DNA from: an uncultured Amphritea sp.
GTDB lineage: Bacteria; Pseudomonadota; Gammaproteobacteria; Pseudomonadales; Balneatricaceae
Length of the DNA stretch: 64,000 nucleotides
Direction: 5' to 3'
NCBI RefSeq assembly: GCF_937127095.1
Contig: NZ_CAKZLP010000077.1
Location: 1-64,000, forward strand
How positions within the stretch are numbered: position 1 is the stretch's first letter; each line of letters begins with the position of its first letter. Made by a program: the position numbers and the translations under genes. This document shows positions 1 through 9,256 of the stretch, in pieces. Below the pieces are notes generated by a model. The model ran no database searches. It was given only the letters and a program-made list of their open reading frames with translations, and was not told where the DNA came from.

Positions 1-50
1 GCAGGGCCTGAGCCCAGAATAATCAATTTATGGTGTTGTATATCGCTCAT
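1..50 (-). CDS. trxB: Thioredoxin reductase, N-terminal end (partial)
   Basis: The minus strand reads from an ATG at 48-50 off the left edge of the window. The 17 visible residues run MSDIQHHKLIILGSGPA, the usual start of thioredoxin reductase: a short N-terminal tail, a beta strand and the first part of the FAD-binding GxGxxG loop. TrxB uses NADPH to reduce thioredoxin in the cytoplasm. It is divergent from ftsK, a common arrangement in gammaproteobacteria. Only 17 codons are present, so another FAD/NAD(P) disulfide oxidoreductase cannot be fully excluded, but residue pattern and neighbourhood agree. Confidence 0.8.
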   Translation of the reverse strand, partial: MSDIQHHKLIILGSGP

Positions 51-341
51 TGGTGATCCGTTTTCTGTTCACGCATTGTATTGAGGCCTATTATGCCCGT
101 TTCACCGAGCGGACAAAACAGGGATGAGTGCTGAATTTTTTAATCTGTCGCAGGTCAGACACTCTTTGTTTAGTCTTTCAGCACTAATTTCCAGAGTAGC
201 GGACATTATTGTTCAGTTTATGCTCAGTCCGGTCCGTTATGCTGAATAAAGAGTATAAAAGTCCGGATTGTGTCTGGGGAGCCGGGGCTAAATATGTTAT
301 TTTTTAGCTCATTTTTATGGATAGATGTAAGGATATTTTTC
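51..341. promoter_or_regulatory. Divergent trxB/ftsK intergenic region
   Basis: About 290 bases between the divergent trxB and ftsK starts must hold both promoters. I could not assign -35/-10 boxes confidently. I looked for the LexA-type operator (CTGT-N8-ACAG) that precedes ftsK in Escherichia coli and did not find one. No small gene is evident. Confidence 0.35.
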
Positions 342-3020
342 TTGTCTCATAGTAGTCAAACAAATAGTCACGACAGCCGTAGCAAAGAAGCCGGTAGCAA
401 AGCTGATTCCCGCGAAACTAAGATCGTCTCTTTCTCAGAACTGCTCGGACGGGTGGTGAAAGAGGGCGGGCTGATCATTGTTATCGGTTTCGCTGTTTTT
501 CTGCAGTTCGCTCTGTTTGGTTATGACAGTCGGGACCCGGGCTGGTCTCACCTGGGGTATCAGCCAGAAGCGCGAAACTTTACCGGCTATGTCGGTGCCT
601 GGCTGGCCGATCTTATTCTGTCAGTTTTCGGTATCGCTGCATGGCTGGTTCCGCTGATGCTATTAGTGCCAGCACTGCGCTTTATGGTGCGTCGGCATGT
701 ATCGCTGCTGGATGGTATCCCCTTTATGATGTTGCGCTTTACCGGCGCAATACTGGTGCTGCTCTGTCTGGCAACCCTGGCGGCCACCCATCTGTCCAAT
801 GCCGAAGCGATGCTGCCATTCAGTATGGGCGGGCTGGTCGGGCAGGCGGTGTCTGATCTTGCGGTATCGCTGTTTAGTCTGATTGGTAGTTCAGTGGTGA
901 TCTGGACTGTACTGTTGTTCGGCTTTACCTTAATGCTGGAACTGTCCTGGTCGCACTTGCTGGAACGACTCGGTCAGGCACTCTTTTCGCTGGGTGCTAA
1001 GTTGAAACCGGCGGTGCGTGAAAAACCTCAGAAACCAGCGGTAAACCCGTATGCTCAGGAGGATGAAGAAAAGCGTAATCTGCTCAGAGCCGCAGCCCGG
1101 CAGGGACATCCGCAAGAGGGCAGTTTGCGCACAGAACCGGGCATCAGTATCAACGTGCCTGTTGTGGGTGATGAGCGGCGCAACGACTCCAGAAGTCGTG
1201 ATCAGCCGCTAACGGAATCAGCGCCGGAGAGTTACTCAGCCGATCATCAGTACGATGAGACACTGACGATGCCCCGGCGGGAATATGCCCCTGATCAATA
1301 CGAGTCGGTCACCGTTAGTGATGAAGAACTGGACGCAATCCCGCTGGTGACACAGTACGCTGATCCTCACGCCTCGCAATCATTCCACCCTGATCAGCCG
1401 TTTGTGGCTGTCGATCGCAAAGGGGTTAAGGTGGTGCCTCTGTCGGAGGCGCATACGCCGATGAAGGACAGTGAGTTGGGACTGGATCATATCCCTCAGG
1501 CAACCCGTCGCCGTGAGCCGCGCAGAAAGATTCCTTCGCTGGATCTGCTGGATGCGCCTGAGCTTAAACAGGGGCACTGCTACAGCGATGATCAGCTGGA
1601 AGAGATGTCACGTCTGCTTGAAAGTAAGTTGAAAGACTTTGGCATCGTCGCCGAGGTTGTCGAAGTCAACCCTGGTCCGGTGATCACCCGCTTTGAGATG
1701 CAGCCGGCGCCAGGCGTCAAAGCCAGCCGGATAACCAATCTGGCACGCGATCTGGCCCGCTCCATGGCGGTGATGAGTGTGCGGGTGGTGGAAGTCATCG
1801 CGGGAAAATCGGTTATTGGTATTGAGATTCCGAACGAAGAGCGGCAGATGGTGCGCCTGAGTGAAGTACTTAACTCAAAACCCTATAAAGAGGCGTCATC
1901 CAAACTGACATTGGGTCTGGGAAATGATATCGCCGGTAATCCGGTGGTTGCCAACCTGGCGAAGATGCCCCATTTGTTGGTAGCGGGTACCACCGGTTCC
2001 GGTAAGTCTGTCGGTGTCAACGCGATGCTGCTGAGCTTGCTGTTTAAAGCGACCCCGGATGAAGTCCGACTGATGCTGGTCGACCCGAAAATGCTGGAGC
2101 TGTCAGTCTATGAGGGCATTCCACATCTGCTGGCGCCGGTTATAACCGATATGAAAGAAGCGGCAGGTGGTTTGCGCTGGTGTGTTGCTGAGATGGAACG
2201 GCGCTATAAGCTGATGTCCAAAATGGGCGTCAGAAACATCGCTGGTTACAACGACAAGGTTACCGAAGCCCGTGACCGGGGTACCCCTTTGCTTGACCCA
2301 CTGTGGAACCCTGAAGAGCAGGGGCTGCCCTCTGATGCACCGGCACCCTACCTGGAGACACTGCCCTATATCGTCGTCTGTATCGATGAGTTTGCCGATA
2401 TGATAATGGTGGTGGGTAAAAAGGTCGAAGAACTGATTGCGCGAATTGCGCAAAAAGCACGGGCGGCTGGTATTCACCTGATTCTCGCCACTCAGCGCCC
2501 CTCTGTGGATGTTATTACTGGTTTGATTAAGGCTAACATCCCTACACGGATCGGCTTTCAGGTGTCTTCTAAGATCGATTCGCGCACGGTACTGGACCAG
2601 AGCGGTGCAGAACACCTGCTGGGCAACGGCGATATGCTCTATCTGCCAGCGGGTAGCAGTCTGCCTAACCGGGTTCATGGTGCCTTTGTCAGTGATGATG
2701 AAGTCCACCGGGTGGTCGAAGCCTGGAAGAAGATCGGTGCGCCGGATTATCTGATTACCGACCTTTCTGAGGTGGTTGAAGGGGGCGGCGGAGCATTTTC
2801 CGGGGATATGGATGAGGAGCAGGATGCGTTGTATGACGAGGCGGTCGCTTTTGTTACCGAAACCCGCAAGGCATCGATCTCTTCGGTGCAGCGTAAGCTG
2901 AAAATCGGTTATAACCGGGCCGCCCGAATGATTGAAACCATGGAAGCCGCAGGCGTTGTGTCTACGGCCAGCCATAACGGTGCCCGTGAAGTGCTGGCAT
3001 CGCCACCGCCTAAGGATTGA
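342..3020 (+). CDS. ftsK: DNA translocase FtsK
   Basis: FtsK is the septum-anchored, ATP-driven DNA pump that clears the chromosome terminus and activates XerCD at dif during division. The N-terminal part has several hydrophobic segments (about residues 40-230), then a charged, low-complexity linker, then the alpha/beta RecA-like motor with Walker A GTTGSGKS near residues 549-556 and Walker B VCIDEFAD near 680. A winged-helix gamma domain closes the protein (about 820-885), the part that reads KOPS sequences. The reading frame stays open to an ATG at 270, but the extra 24 residues look unlike FtsK. A TTG at 342 with AAGGA eight bases upstream is the better start, giving 892 aa. The gene runs straight into lolA, with overlapping stop and start. 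Confidence 0.95.
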   Translation: MSHSSQTNSHDSRSKEAGSKADSRETKIVSFSELLGRVVKEGGLIIVIGFAVFLQFALFGYDSRDPGWSHLGYQPEARNFTGYVGAWLADLILSVFGIAAWLVPLMLLVPALRFMVRRHVSLLDGIPFMMLRFTGAILVLLCLATLAATHLSNAEAMLPFSMGGLVGQAVSDLAVSLFSLIGSSVVIWTVLLFGFTLMLELSWSHLLERLGQALFSLGAKLKPAVREKPQKPAVNPYAQEDEEKRNLLRAAARQGHPQEGSLRTEPGISINVPVVGDERRNDSRSRDQPLTESAPESYSADHQYDETLTMPRREYAPDQYESVTVSDEELDAIPLVTQYADPHASQSFHPDQPFVAVDRKGVKVVPLSEAHTPMKDSELGLDHIPQATRRREPRRKIPSLDLLDAPELKQGHCYSDDQLEEMSRLLESKLKDFGIVAEVVEVNPGPVITRFEMQPAPGVKASRITNLARDLARSMAVMSVRVVEVIAGKSVIGIEIPNEERQMVRLSEVLNSKPYKEASSKLTLGLGNDIAGNPVVANLAKMPHLLVAGTTGSGKSVGVNAMLLSLLFKATPDEVRLMLVDPKMLELSVYEGIPHLLAPVITDMKEAAGGLRWCVAEMERRYKLMSKMGVRNIAGYNDKVTEARDRGTPLLDPLWNPEEQGLPSDAPAPYLETLPYIVVCIDEFADMIMVVGKKVEELIARIAQKARAAGIHLILATQRPSVDVITGLIKANIPTRIGFQVSSKIDSRTVLDQSGAEHLLGNGDMLYLPAGSSLPNRVHGAFVSDDEVHRVVEAWKKIGAPDYLITDLSEVVEGGGGAFSGDMDEEQDALYDEAVAFVTETRKASISSVQRKLKIGYNRAARMIETMEAAGVVSTASHNGAREVLASPPPKD

Positions 3021-3679
3021 TGATGACATTAAAGAAGATAGCCGCGGCTGCGCTGCTGGGTTGTTCGCTGAGTTTCTCTGTGCTGGCGGGTATCCAGGAA
3101 GATGCGGCCAGCCAGCTCAATAGTCAGTTGGCAAAGTTTAGTAGTTTCAGTGCTGAGTTCGATCAGGTCTCTGGCAGTGAAGATTCACGGCGCATGGAAA
3201 ACTCACAGGGCACGCTGCTGCTGGCCAAACCCAACAAATTCAGATGGATTGCTACCGAACCGTTTGCGCAAAAGCTGATCAGCGATGGCGAAACACTGTG
3301 GATCTATGACCCTGATCTGGAACAGGCGACGAAACGCAAAGTGGCAGAAAGCGATGCTGGCGTGCCAGCCCTGATTCTCAATGGTCAGATAGAGGAGCTG
3401 CAGGCACACTATACGATTCGGCTGCTTCAGGAAAAAGGCGATGATCAGCTGTTTGAACTGTTGCCACTGCAAGAGGCTGATGTATTCACCCGTATCCGTT
3501 TGTTGTTTAGCGCGGGTCTGATTAAAGAGCTGCAGATGGAGGATTCTCTGGGTCAGCGAACATCTATACTCTTTAATAATCAGAAGCTTAATCCAGACTA
3601 TTCAGAGGATGCTTTTACATTTATTCCCCCTGAGGGCACTGATATTATTGTCGAGAACAAAGCGGAGCCGGTTAACTGA
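3020..3679 (+). CDS. lolA: Outer-membrane lipoprotein carrier LolA
   Basis: LolA is the periplasmic chaperone that takes lipoproteins from LolCDE and hands them to LolB. The product is 219 aa with a classical signal peptide (lysines, then a hydrophobic stretch ending SVLAG near residue 22), followed by a roughly 195-residue LolA domain. The motifs LLAKPNKFRW and LWIYDPDLEQ are typical of the family. Tandem ATG codons at 3020 and 3023 follow AAGGA at 3012-3016; the second ATG has the better spacing, so the protein may start one residue later. The start overlaps the ftsK stop, and the stop overlaps the rarA start, which implies translational coupling. Confidence 0.93.
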   Translation: MMTLKKIAAAALLGCSLSFSVLAGIQEDAASQLNSQLAKFSSFSAEFDQVSGSEDSRRMENSQGTLLLAKPNKFRWIATEPFAQKLISDGETLWIYDPDLEQATKRKVAESDAGVPALILNGQIEELQAHYTIRLLQEKGDDQLFELLPLQEADVFTRIRLLFSAGLIKELQMEDSLGQRTSILFNNQKLNPDYSEDAFTFIPPEGTDIIVENKAEPVN

Positions 3680-5025
3680 TGGCGGACCTGTTTGATGATC
3701 TGCAACCGCCAGGATATGAACCTCTGGCGGCACGGATGCGGCCCCGATCACTGGAAGAGTATTGCGGTCAGCAACACTTGCTGGCACCGGGAAAGCCGCT
3801 GCGCAAAGCGCTGGAGCAGGGCACTGTTCACTCGATGATTCTCTGGGGGCCACCCGGTGTTGGTAAAACAACGCTGGCACGCTTGCTCGCCCATCAGGTT
3901 GATGCCCACTTTATTATTCTGTCTGCAGTGCTCTCCGGGGTTAAGGATATACGTGCGTCGGTGGATCAGGCGTTGCAGGTCAAAGCGCAGTCCGGGCGTA
4001 AGACCATCCTGTTTGTCGATGAGGTGCATCGTTTTAACAAGTCCCAGCAGGATGCTTTTCTTCCCTATATAGAAGATGGTACGTTCCTGTTTGTTGGTGC
4101 CACCACTGAAAATCCCTCATTCGAACTGAATAATGCACTGTTGTCCCGGGCGCGGGTTTATCTGCTACGAAGTCTGGAACAGAGCGATATTGAAGCGTTG
4201 TTGCTGCGTGCCTTGCATGATAAAGAACGTGGCATACCGCAACAGCCGCTGGTGTTTGCTGACGGAGCGCTGCAGCAACTTGCTGCAGCCGCCGACGGGG
4301 ATGGGCGTCGCGGGCTTAATCTGCTTGAAATAGCTGCGGATCTGGCTGATTTCGATGGCACTGAATATACCATTGGGCCGCAGATTATCGAGGAGGTGCT
4401 GAAGTCCAGTGCCCGTCGTTACGATAAGCAGGGGGATCTGTTCTACGACATGATCTCCGCTTTTCATAAATCGGTACGCGGTTCATCACCCGATGGTGCG
4501 CTGTACTGGTATTGCCGGATGCTGGATGGCGGCTGTGATCCTCTCTATATTGCCCGGCGACTGGTGGCTATCGCCTCAGAAGATATTGGTAATGCTGACC
4601 CACGGGCGATGCAGGTTGCCCTGTCGGCCTGGGATGCCTTTGAGCGGGTTGGCCCGGCGGAGGGCGAACGGGCAATCGCTCAGGCGGCGATCTATTGTGC
4701 CAGTGCGCCGAAAAGTAATGCGGTCTACCGGGCCTTTAATCAGGCGATGGCGGATGTGCGCAGTGAACCCGGCTATGACGTCCCGGTGCATCTGCGCAAT
4801 GCGCCGACCAGTCTGATGAAGGACCTTGGATATGGGGCTGAATATCGTTATGCTCATGATGAGCCCGATGCCTATGCCGCCGGTGAGTGCTATCTGCCGC
4901 CGGAGATTGCGGGTCGGCACTATTACCAGCCAGAACCGCGAGGACTGGAAATTCGCATCGGCGATAAACTTGAGCATCTGCAAGCGCTGGATCGAGCCAG
5001 TAGCAAACAACGTTATAAGGATTAA
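3679..5025 (+). CDS. rarA: Replication-associated recombination protein RarA (MgsA)
   Basis: RarA is an AAA+ ATPase of the clamp-loader/RuvB group that acts at stalled replication forks. The 448-aa product has the expected length. Visible motifs are Walker A GPPGVGKTT (near residue 57), Walker B LFVDEVHRF (near 113), sensor-1 GATTENPSF and, in the C-terminal half, SAFHKSVRGSSPDGALYW, which is diagnostic for the RarA/MgsA/WRNIP1 family and precedes the tetramerisation region. The ATG shares its first base with the lolA stop codon. The gene lies between lolA and crcB in the same operon-like run. Confidence 0.95.
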   Translation: MADLFDDLQPPGYEPLAARMRPRSLEEYCGQQHLLAPGKPLRKALEQGTVHSMILWGPPGVGKTTLARLLAHQVDAHFIILSAVLSGVKDIRASVDQALQVKAQSGRKTILFVDEVHRFNKSQQDAFLPYIEDGTFLFVGATTENPSFELNNALLSRARVYLLRSLEQSDIEALLLRALHDKERGIPQQPLVFADGALQQLAAAADGDGRRGLNLLEIAADLADFDGTEYTIGPQIIEEVLKSSARRYDKQGDLFYDMISAFHKSVRGSSPDGALYWYCRMLDGGCDPLYIARRLVAIASEDIGNADPRAMQVALSAWDAFERVGPAEGERAIAQAAIYCASAPKSNAVYRAFNQAMADVRSEPGYDVPVHLRNAPTSLMKDLGYGAEYRYAHDEPDAYAAGECYLPPEIAGRHYYQPEPRGLEIRIGDKLEHLQALDRASSKQRYKD

Positions 5026-5028
5026 CCC

Positions 5029-5403
5029 ATGCTACACCTGCTTTCCGTCGCCACAGGCGGCGCAGTCGGAGCCCTGGCCCGTTATTGGGTGAGTGGGGTG
5101 CTGGTGAGTAATGCCCAGTTTAAACTGCCCTATGGGACGATGCTCTGTAATGTACTGGGCTCCTTTCTGATGGGTATATTCTTCGTTTTGATTATGGAGA
5201 AAGCCCGCATCAGTCCGGAATTAAGACCGCTGCTGATGGTTGGTTTTCTCGGCGCATTCACAACTTTTTCCACCTTCTCGCTGGAAGCCGTGACCATGCT
5301 GCAAGAAGGGCATATAATGTCCGCCGCAATTTACATATTAATGAGCGTAGTGCTCTGCATGGTCGCCCTGTATAGCGGCTTATGGTTTACTCGCCTGTTC
5401 TGA
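5029..5403 (+). CDS. crcB: Fluoride channel CrcB/FluC
   Basis: This 124-aa, four-helix membrane protein matches the CrcB/FluC fluoride exporters, which work as antiparallel dimers and lower cytoplasmic fluoride. Family signatures are visible: an N-terminal GGAVGALARYW stretch, YGTMLCNVLGSFLMG in helix 2 with the conserved Asn, and GFLGAFTTFSTFSLE in helix 3 with the phenylalanines that line the pore. Only three bases separate it from the rarA stop, and serS follows after 22 bases. I saw no fluoride riboswitch; the gene appears to depend on upstream transcription. Confidence 0.94.
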   Translation: MLHLLSVATGGAVGALARYWVSGVLVSNAQFKLPYGTMLCNVLGSFLMGIFFVLIMEKARISPELRPLLMVGFLGAFTTFSTFSLEAVTMLQEGHIMSAAIYILMSVVLCMVALYSGLWFTRLF

Positions 5404-5425
5404 CTTTAAGGTTGTTTCTGACATC

Positions 5426-6697
5426 ATGCTAGATCCTAAATTTTTACGTGCAAATCCTGAAGAGGTAGCACAGCTACTACTCAAAAAGGGTTATAAGTTT
5501 CCGGTTGACGAGTTTAATGCGCTGGAGAATCAGCGTCGTGACGTGCAGGTTGAGTCTGAGCGCTTGCAAAATGAGCGTAACATCCGCTCCAAAAACATTG
5601 GTAAAGCAAAAGCAGCAGGTGAAGATATAGAACCGCTGCTGGCTGAAGTCAGCACCCTGGGTGAGCAACTGGATGCCGCCAAAGAGCAGCTGAAAGTCGT
5701 TCAGGAACAGATGGATGCGCTGCTGATGGGGATGCCTAATATTCCCCATGAGTCGGTGCCTGCGGGACTGAGCGAAGACGACAATATCGAGATTCGGAAG
5801 TGGGGCGTGCCTGCTCAGCTGGATTTTGAGCCAAAAGATCATGTCGACCTGGGTGAGCAGAACGGCGGGCTGGATTTTGCCACTGCGGCGAAGATTACCG
5901 GTGCACGTTTTGCGGTTCTGCGGGGCGGTATCGCCCGTATGCACCGGGCCCTGATTCAGTTTATGCTCGATACCCACACCGCAGAACACGGCTATGAAGA
6001 GACCTACGTCCCTTATTTGGTGAACGCTGATTCATTGCGTGGCACCGGCCAGCTGCCTAAATTTGAAGAGGACCTGTTTAAGGTTCCCGGTGAGCGGGAT
6101 TACTACCTGATCCCGACGGCTGAAGTTCCGGTCACCAACATCGTTCGTGATGAAATTATCGATGCTGAGCAGATGCCGCTGAAGTTTGTAGCGCACACCC
6201 CCTGTTTCCGCAGTGAAGCGGGCAGTCATGGTCGTGATACCCGTGGCATGATCCGCCAGCACCAGTTCGAGAAAGTTGAACTGGTACATATTGTAGAGCC
6301 TTCCAAATCATGGGATGCGCTGGAAGAGCTGATCGGAAATGCTGAAACGATTCTGCAGAAGCTTAATCTGCCATACCGTGTCGTCACCCTGTGCGGTGGT
6401 GATCTGGGTTTCAGTGCGGCAAAGACCTACGATATTGAAGTATGGCTGCCGGGTCAGCAGAAATACCGTGAAATCTCCTCCTGTAGCAACATGGAAGATT
6501 TCCAGGCTCGCCGGATGATGGCGCGCTGGCGTAACCCGGAAACCGGTAAGCCCGAGCTGGTGCATACGCTTAACGGTTCTGGTCTGGCGGTCGGTCGTAC
6601 GCTGGTGGCTATTCTGGAGAACTATCAGACGGCAGAAGGTAAGGTGAAAGTACCTGAAGTGCTCCTGCCGTATATGGGCGGCATTACCGAGCTCTAA
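5426..6697 (+). CDS. serS: Seryl-tRNA synthetase
   Basis: Class II aminoacyl-tRNA synthetase that charges tRNA-Ser and tRNA-Sec. The 423-aa product has the long N-terminal antiparallel coiled-coil arm (about residues 25-105), which contacts the tRNA variable arm, followed by the catalytic core with motif 2 (FRSEAGSHGRDTRGMIRQHQF) and motif 3 (NGSGLAVGRTLVAILE). It is the last gene of the ftsK-lolA-rarA-crcB-serS run, and a strong intrinsic terminator begins 13 bases after the stop. Confidence 0.97.
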   Translation: MLDPKFLRANPEEVAQLLLKKGYKFPVDEFNALENQRRDVQVESERLQNERNIRSKNIGKAKAAGEDIEPLLAEVSTLGEQLDAAKEQLKVVQEQMDALLMGMPNIPHESVPAGLSEDDNIEIRKWGVPAQLDFEPKDHVDLGEQNGGLDFATAAKITGARFAVLRGGIARMHRALIQFMLDTHTAEHGYEETYVPYLVNADSLRGTGQLPKFEEDLFKVPGERDYYLIPTAEVPVTNIVRDEIIDAEQMPLKFVAHTPCFRSEAGSHGRDTRGMIRQHQFEKVELVHIVEPSKSWDALEELIGNAETILQKLNLPYRVVTLCGGDLGFSAAKTYDIEVWLPGQQKYREISSCSNMEDFQARRMMARWRNPETGKPELVHTLNGSGLAVGRTLVAILENYQTAEGKVKVPEVLLPYMGGITEL

Positions 6698-6710
6698 GCC
6701 TGAATCTGTC

Positions 6711-6736
6711 AAAAAAGCGCCAGTGGCGCTTTTTTT
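6711..6736 (+). terminator. Intrinsic terminator after serS
   Basis: An 11-base arm (six A then GCGCC), loop AGT, and the complementary arm GGCGC running into a T tract. It closes the ftsK-to-serS transcription unit. Confidence 0.9.
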
Positions 6737-6900
6737 ATACCTGCTGTCAGCTGTTGATGGCATAGCTGATACCTGCATCCATCGATAACTATTGCCCGGA
6801 TAAAGCGTTTGAAAACACTTTAGAAGCATCGGGCTGAAAGGTACAATTCAGAGCCATTTTAACAACCTGAGATAGGCTGTTTATCGCTAGCGGAGAGAAC

Positions 6901-8121
6901 ATGAAAAACCGGTATGATCTGTTAATTGTCGGTGGTGGTATGGTGGGTGCGACCATAGCGGCGGCCCTGGGGAATACCGATCTCAAAATTGCGGTTGTAG
7001 AGCAGCAATACCCTGACCCGTTTCAGCCCGGTTCTGAACATGATCTGCGGGTATCGGCGCTGAGCATCGCGTCAGAACAGATTTTCAAAACTCTCGGAGT
7101 CTGGGATGGCATCGTCTCTCGCAGAGTCTGCCCGTATCGGCGGATGAAAGTGTGGGAAAGTGATGAAAATCGAGCGGCTACTGAGTTTGTCAGCGACGAC
7201 ATTGGTGCCGATCACCTTGGCTATATTGTCGAGAACAGAGTCATTCAGCTGGCCCTGCTGGAACACCTGAGTCAGTTCGACAATATCGATCTGATCTGTC
7301 CCGCAGAAACCGTTGATGTCGATTACTCTCCCGGCTGCAGTCTGCTGCGACTGGCTAATGGCCGTGAACTGATCGGTAAACTGATGATCGCCGCGGATGG
7401 CGGTGGCTCAAGGGTGAGAATGGCGGCCGGTATCGGTGTCCATAGCTGGGACTATGATCAGCATGCGCTGGTCGCTTCCGTTATCACCGAGCAGCCTCAG
7501 CAGGATATTACCTGGCAACAGTTTACCCCTGATGGCCCTATGGCGTTTCTGCCGCTGTCGGGGCACCGTGGATCTTTAGTGTGGTATAACCGCCCGTCTG
7601 AAGTCAGGCGGCTACTCAACCTTGATGACCAGCTGTTCATCAATGAACTGAGCACAGCGTTTCCCGATCGGCTGGGCACCATTGAGACACTACTGGAGCG
7701 AGGTGCATTCCCCCTGCGACGCCAGCATGCCCAGCAGTATGTCAAAGAGGGTGTTGCCCTGGCGGGTGATGCCGCCCATATGATCAACCCGCTGGCAGGT
7801 CAGGGGGTGAATATCGGCCTGCTGGATGCTGCTGTCCTGGCGGAAGTTATCCTTAAGGGCCATCGTCAGGGCGTTGAGATTAGCGATCTGTCATTATTAC
7901 AACAGTATGAGCAGCAGCGACGCAGCCATAACCTGATGATGATGCAAGTGATGGATGGTTTTTACCGGGTGTTCTCTAATGACCTGTTACCGCTGAAGCT
8001 GCTACGAAACTTTGGTCTGGGCGTTGCCGAACGATTAGCCCCGGCGAAAAACAAGGTGATGCGTTTTGCGATGGGACTGGAAGGCACACTGCCGGCACTG
8101 GCCCGGGGTGAAAAGCTCTGA
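6901..8121 (+). CDS. UbiH/UbiF/VisC/COQ6-family FAD hydroxylase
   Basis: Flavin monooxygenase of the ubiquinone-biosynthesis type, expected to hydroxylate the aromatic ring of a polyprenylated quinone precursor with O2 and NAD(P)H. In the 406-aa product the three family motifs are visible: the dinucleotide-binding GGGMVGATIAAAL at residues 11-23, the DLRVSALS motif near residue 43, and the FAD/ribose motif GDAAHMINPLAGQGVN near residue 293. The sequence alone does not settle which ring position it acts on (UbiF, UbiH, UbiI/VisC types are close relatives). The ATG follows GGAGAG. It is monocistronic, with a terminator shared with the convergent phasin gene. Confidence 0.88.
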   Translation: MKNRYDLLIVGGGMVGATIAAALGNTDLKIAVVEQQYPDPFQPGSEHDLRVSALSIASEQIFKTLGVWDGIVSRRVCPYRRMKVWESDENRAATEFVSDDIGADHLGYIVENRVIQLALLEHLSQFDNIDLICPAETVDVDYSPGCSLLRLANGRELIGKLMIAADGGGSRVRMAAGIGVHSWDYDQHALVASVITEQPQQDITWQQFTPDGPMAFLPLSGHRGSLVWYNRPSEVRRLLNLDDQLFINELSTAFPDRLGTIETLLERGAFPLRRQHAQQYVKEGVALAGDAAHMINPLAGQGVNIGLLDAAVLAEVILKGHRQGVEISDLSLLQQYEQQRRSHNLMMMQVMDGFYRVFSNDLLPLKLLRNFGLGVAERLAPAKNKVMRFAMGLEGTLPALARGEKL

Positions 8122-8186
8122 GGCTGAAAAACGATAATTGAGCTATTGTGAAGCTAAAGTCCTTATGCAGGCCTTAAAAGAAACAT

Positions 8187-8217
8187 AAAAAAACGGAGCC
8201 TTCAGGCTCCGTTTTTT
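8187..8217. terminator. Bidirectional terminator between the ubi-type gene and phasin
   Basis: Arms of A-run plus ACGGAGCC and GGCTCCGT plus T-run around a TTCA loop. Poly-A on one side and poly-T on the other let it act for both convergent genes. Confidence 0.88.
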
Positions 8218-8233
8218 ATTAGGGGAAGGTCGC

Positions 8234-8890
8234 TTATTTAGCGTCCTCAGCCTTCGGTGCTGCAGGTGCTGGCTTAGCCGCTGGAGCGGGTGCAGCAGCA
8301 GCCGGAGCTTCGGCTTTCTTAGCTGGTGCGGCTTTCTTAACCGGGGCAGCCTTAGCAGCAGGTGCAGCGGTTTTCTTCGCAGGAGCGGCAGCAGGTTTCT
8401 TAGCAGCAGGCGCAGGCTTAGCAGCGGCTTTTGGTGCGGCAGCTTTCTTCGCAGGGGCTGGTTTGGCAGCCGCTTTTGGTGCAGCAGCAGGTTTGCTTTC
8501 CGCTTTGGCAGCAGGGGCTGCTGCAGATGTCATGAACTTACTCAGGTCTTCAAAGTAGTTCATATCTTTCAGGCCCAGGCCTGCAAAGCTTTTCTCAATA
8601 ACGGCGGTTAACTCATCTTTAGCTGAGTTCAGTGCAGCTATCTCTTCTTCTGCAACGCTGCTCAGTTTAGCTTCAAGTGTCTTAACGAACTCAACCTGAA
8701 GTTCGATCGCTTCTTTAGGATCTTTGATAGAAGACAGAGCCTGCATTTGCGCCATAGTAGCGTTAACAAAGTCAGATACATAACCAGACTGCAGGGCAAT
8801 CAGTTTCTCTGCAGCTTTTTTGTTGATCTCAGCCATATCAACAACTGGCTTCATATTTTCCTTAACGTCTTTCATCATATCTTCGTACAT
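8234..8890 (-). CDS. Phasin family protein with Ala/Lys/Pro-rich tail
   Basis: Phasins coat polyhydroxyalkanoate granules and limit coalescence. The first ~120 residues are a predicted amphipathic helical phasin domain (AEKLIALQSGYVSDFVNATM and KEAIELQVEFVKTLEAKL are typical of the PhaP-type family). The last ~95 residues are a low-complexity tail of Ala, Lys and Pro built from repeated PAKKAAAP-like units. Such tails resemble histone H1 or PhaF-type DNA-binding segments, so the protein may link granules to the nucleoid; that part is inference. No PHA synthase gene is in the window. The gene is divergent from the M16 protease and has two inverted repeats upstream. Confidence 0.85.
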   Translation of the reverse strand: MYEDMMKDVKENMKPVVDMAEINKKAAEKLIALQSGYVSDFVNATMAQMQALSSIKDPKEAIELQVEFVKTLEAKLSSVAEEEIAALNSAKDELTAVIEKSFAGLGLKDMNYFEDLSKFMTSAAAPAAKAESKPAAAPKAAAKPAPAKKAAAPKAAAKPAPAAKKPAAAPAKKTAAPAAKAAPVKKAAPAKKAEAPAAAAPAPAAKPAPAAPKAEDAK

Positions 8891-8931
8891 GTTTATTCAC
8901 CTGTGATCGCAAGAGTTTCAATCTTTGTGCG

Positions 8932-8998
8932 TTGCAGCAATTTTGTCCACTATATTAGCCGCATACAATAATGTCAATTATATTGTTGCGGTGCAACA
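8932..8998. promoter_or_regulatory. Two TTGC/GCAA inverted repeats upstream of the phasin gene
   Basis: Two dyads lie 42-108 bases upstream of the phasin ATG: TTGC-A-GCAA at 8932-8940 and TGTTGC-GGT-GCAACA at 8984-8998. Phasin genes are often repressed by PhaR, which in some proteobacteria binds TGC/GCA-rich sites, so these are candidate operator sites. No binding evidence is available. Confidence 0.45.
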
Positions 8999-9256
8999 TA
9001 AGGATTATTTTTCAAAGAACACAACTGTTTGGCAGAAGTTTCCGACTGTATCAACCTAAAGACTATTGATGAAAAAAACATGACAATAGGCGAAAGATTG
9101 AGACTACCGGACGCGTCCTGCTAATTACTGTAGCTCAGTTCCTGTTAAAGTTGCGGGTAATCTGTCATTTCTTTGATCCGAACGGGTCAAAACAGATTGA
9201 TTTAGTTACAATGATCGCAATATCTAGCTATGAGATCACAGACATTGGATAACGTT

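Noticed and set aside
270..341. Upstream extension of ftsK from ATG 270
   Set aside because: The extra residues are unlike FtsK; TTG 342 has a better Shine-Dalgarno and gives a normal N-terminus.
51..341. LexA box upstream of ftsK
   Set aside because: Known in Escherichia coli, but no CTGT-N8-ACAG match is present here.
2103..3029. 308-codon minus-strand frame opposite ftsK
   Set aside because: Lies fully within ftsK on the other strand; histidine/arginine-rich shadow composition and no recognisable domain.
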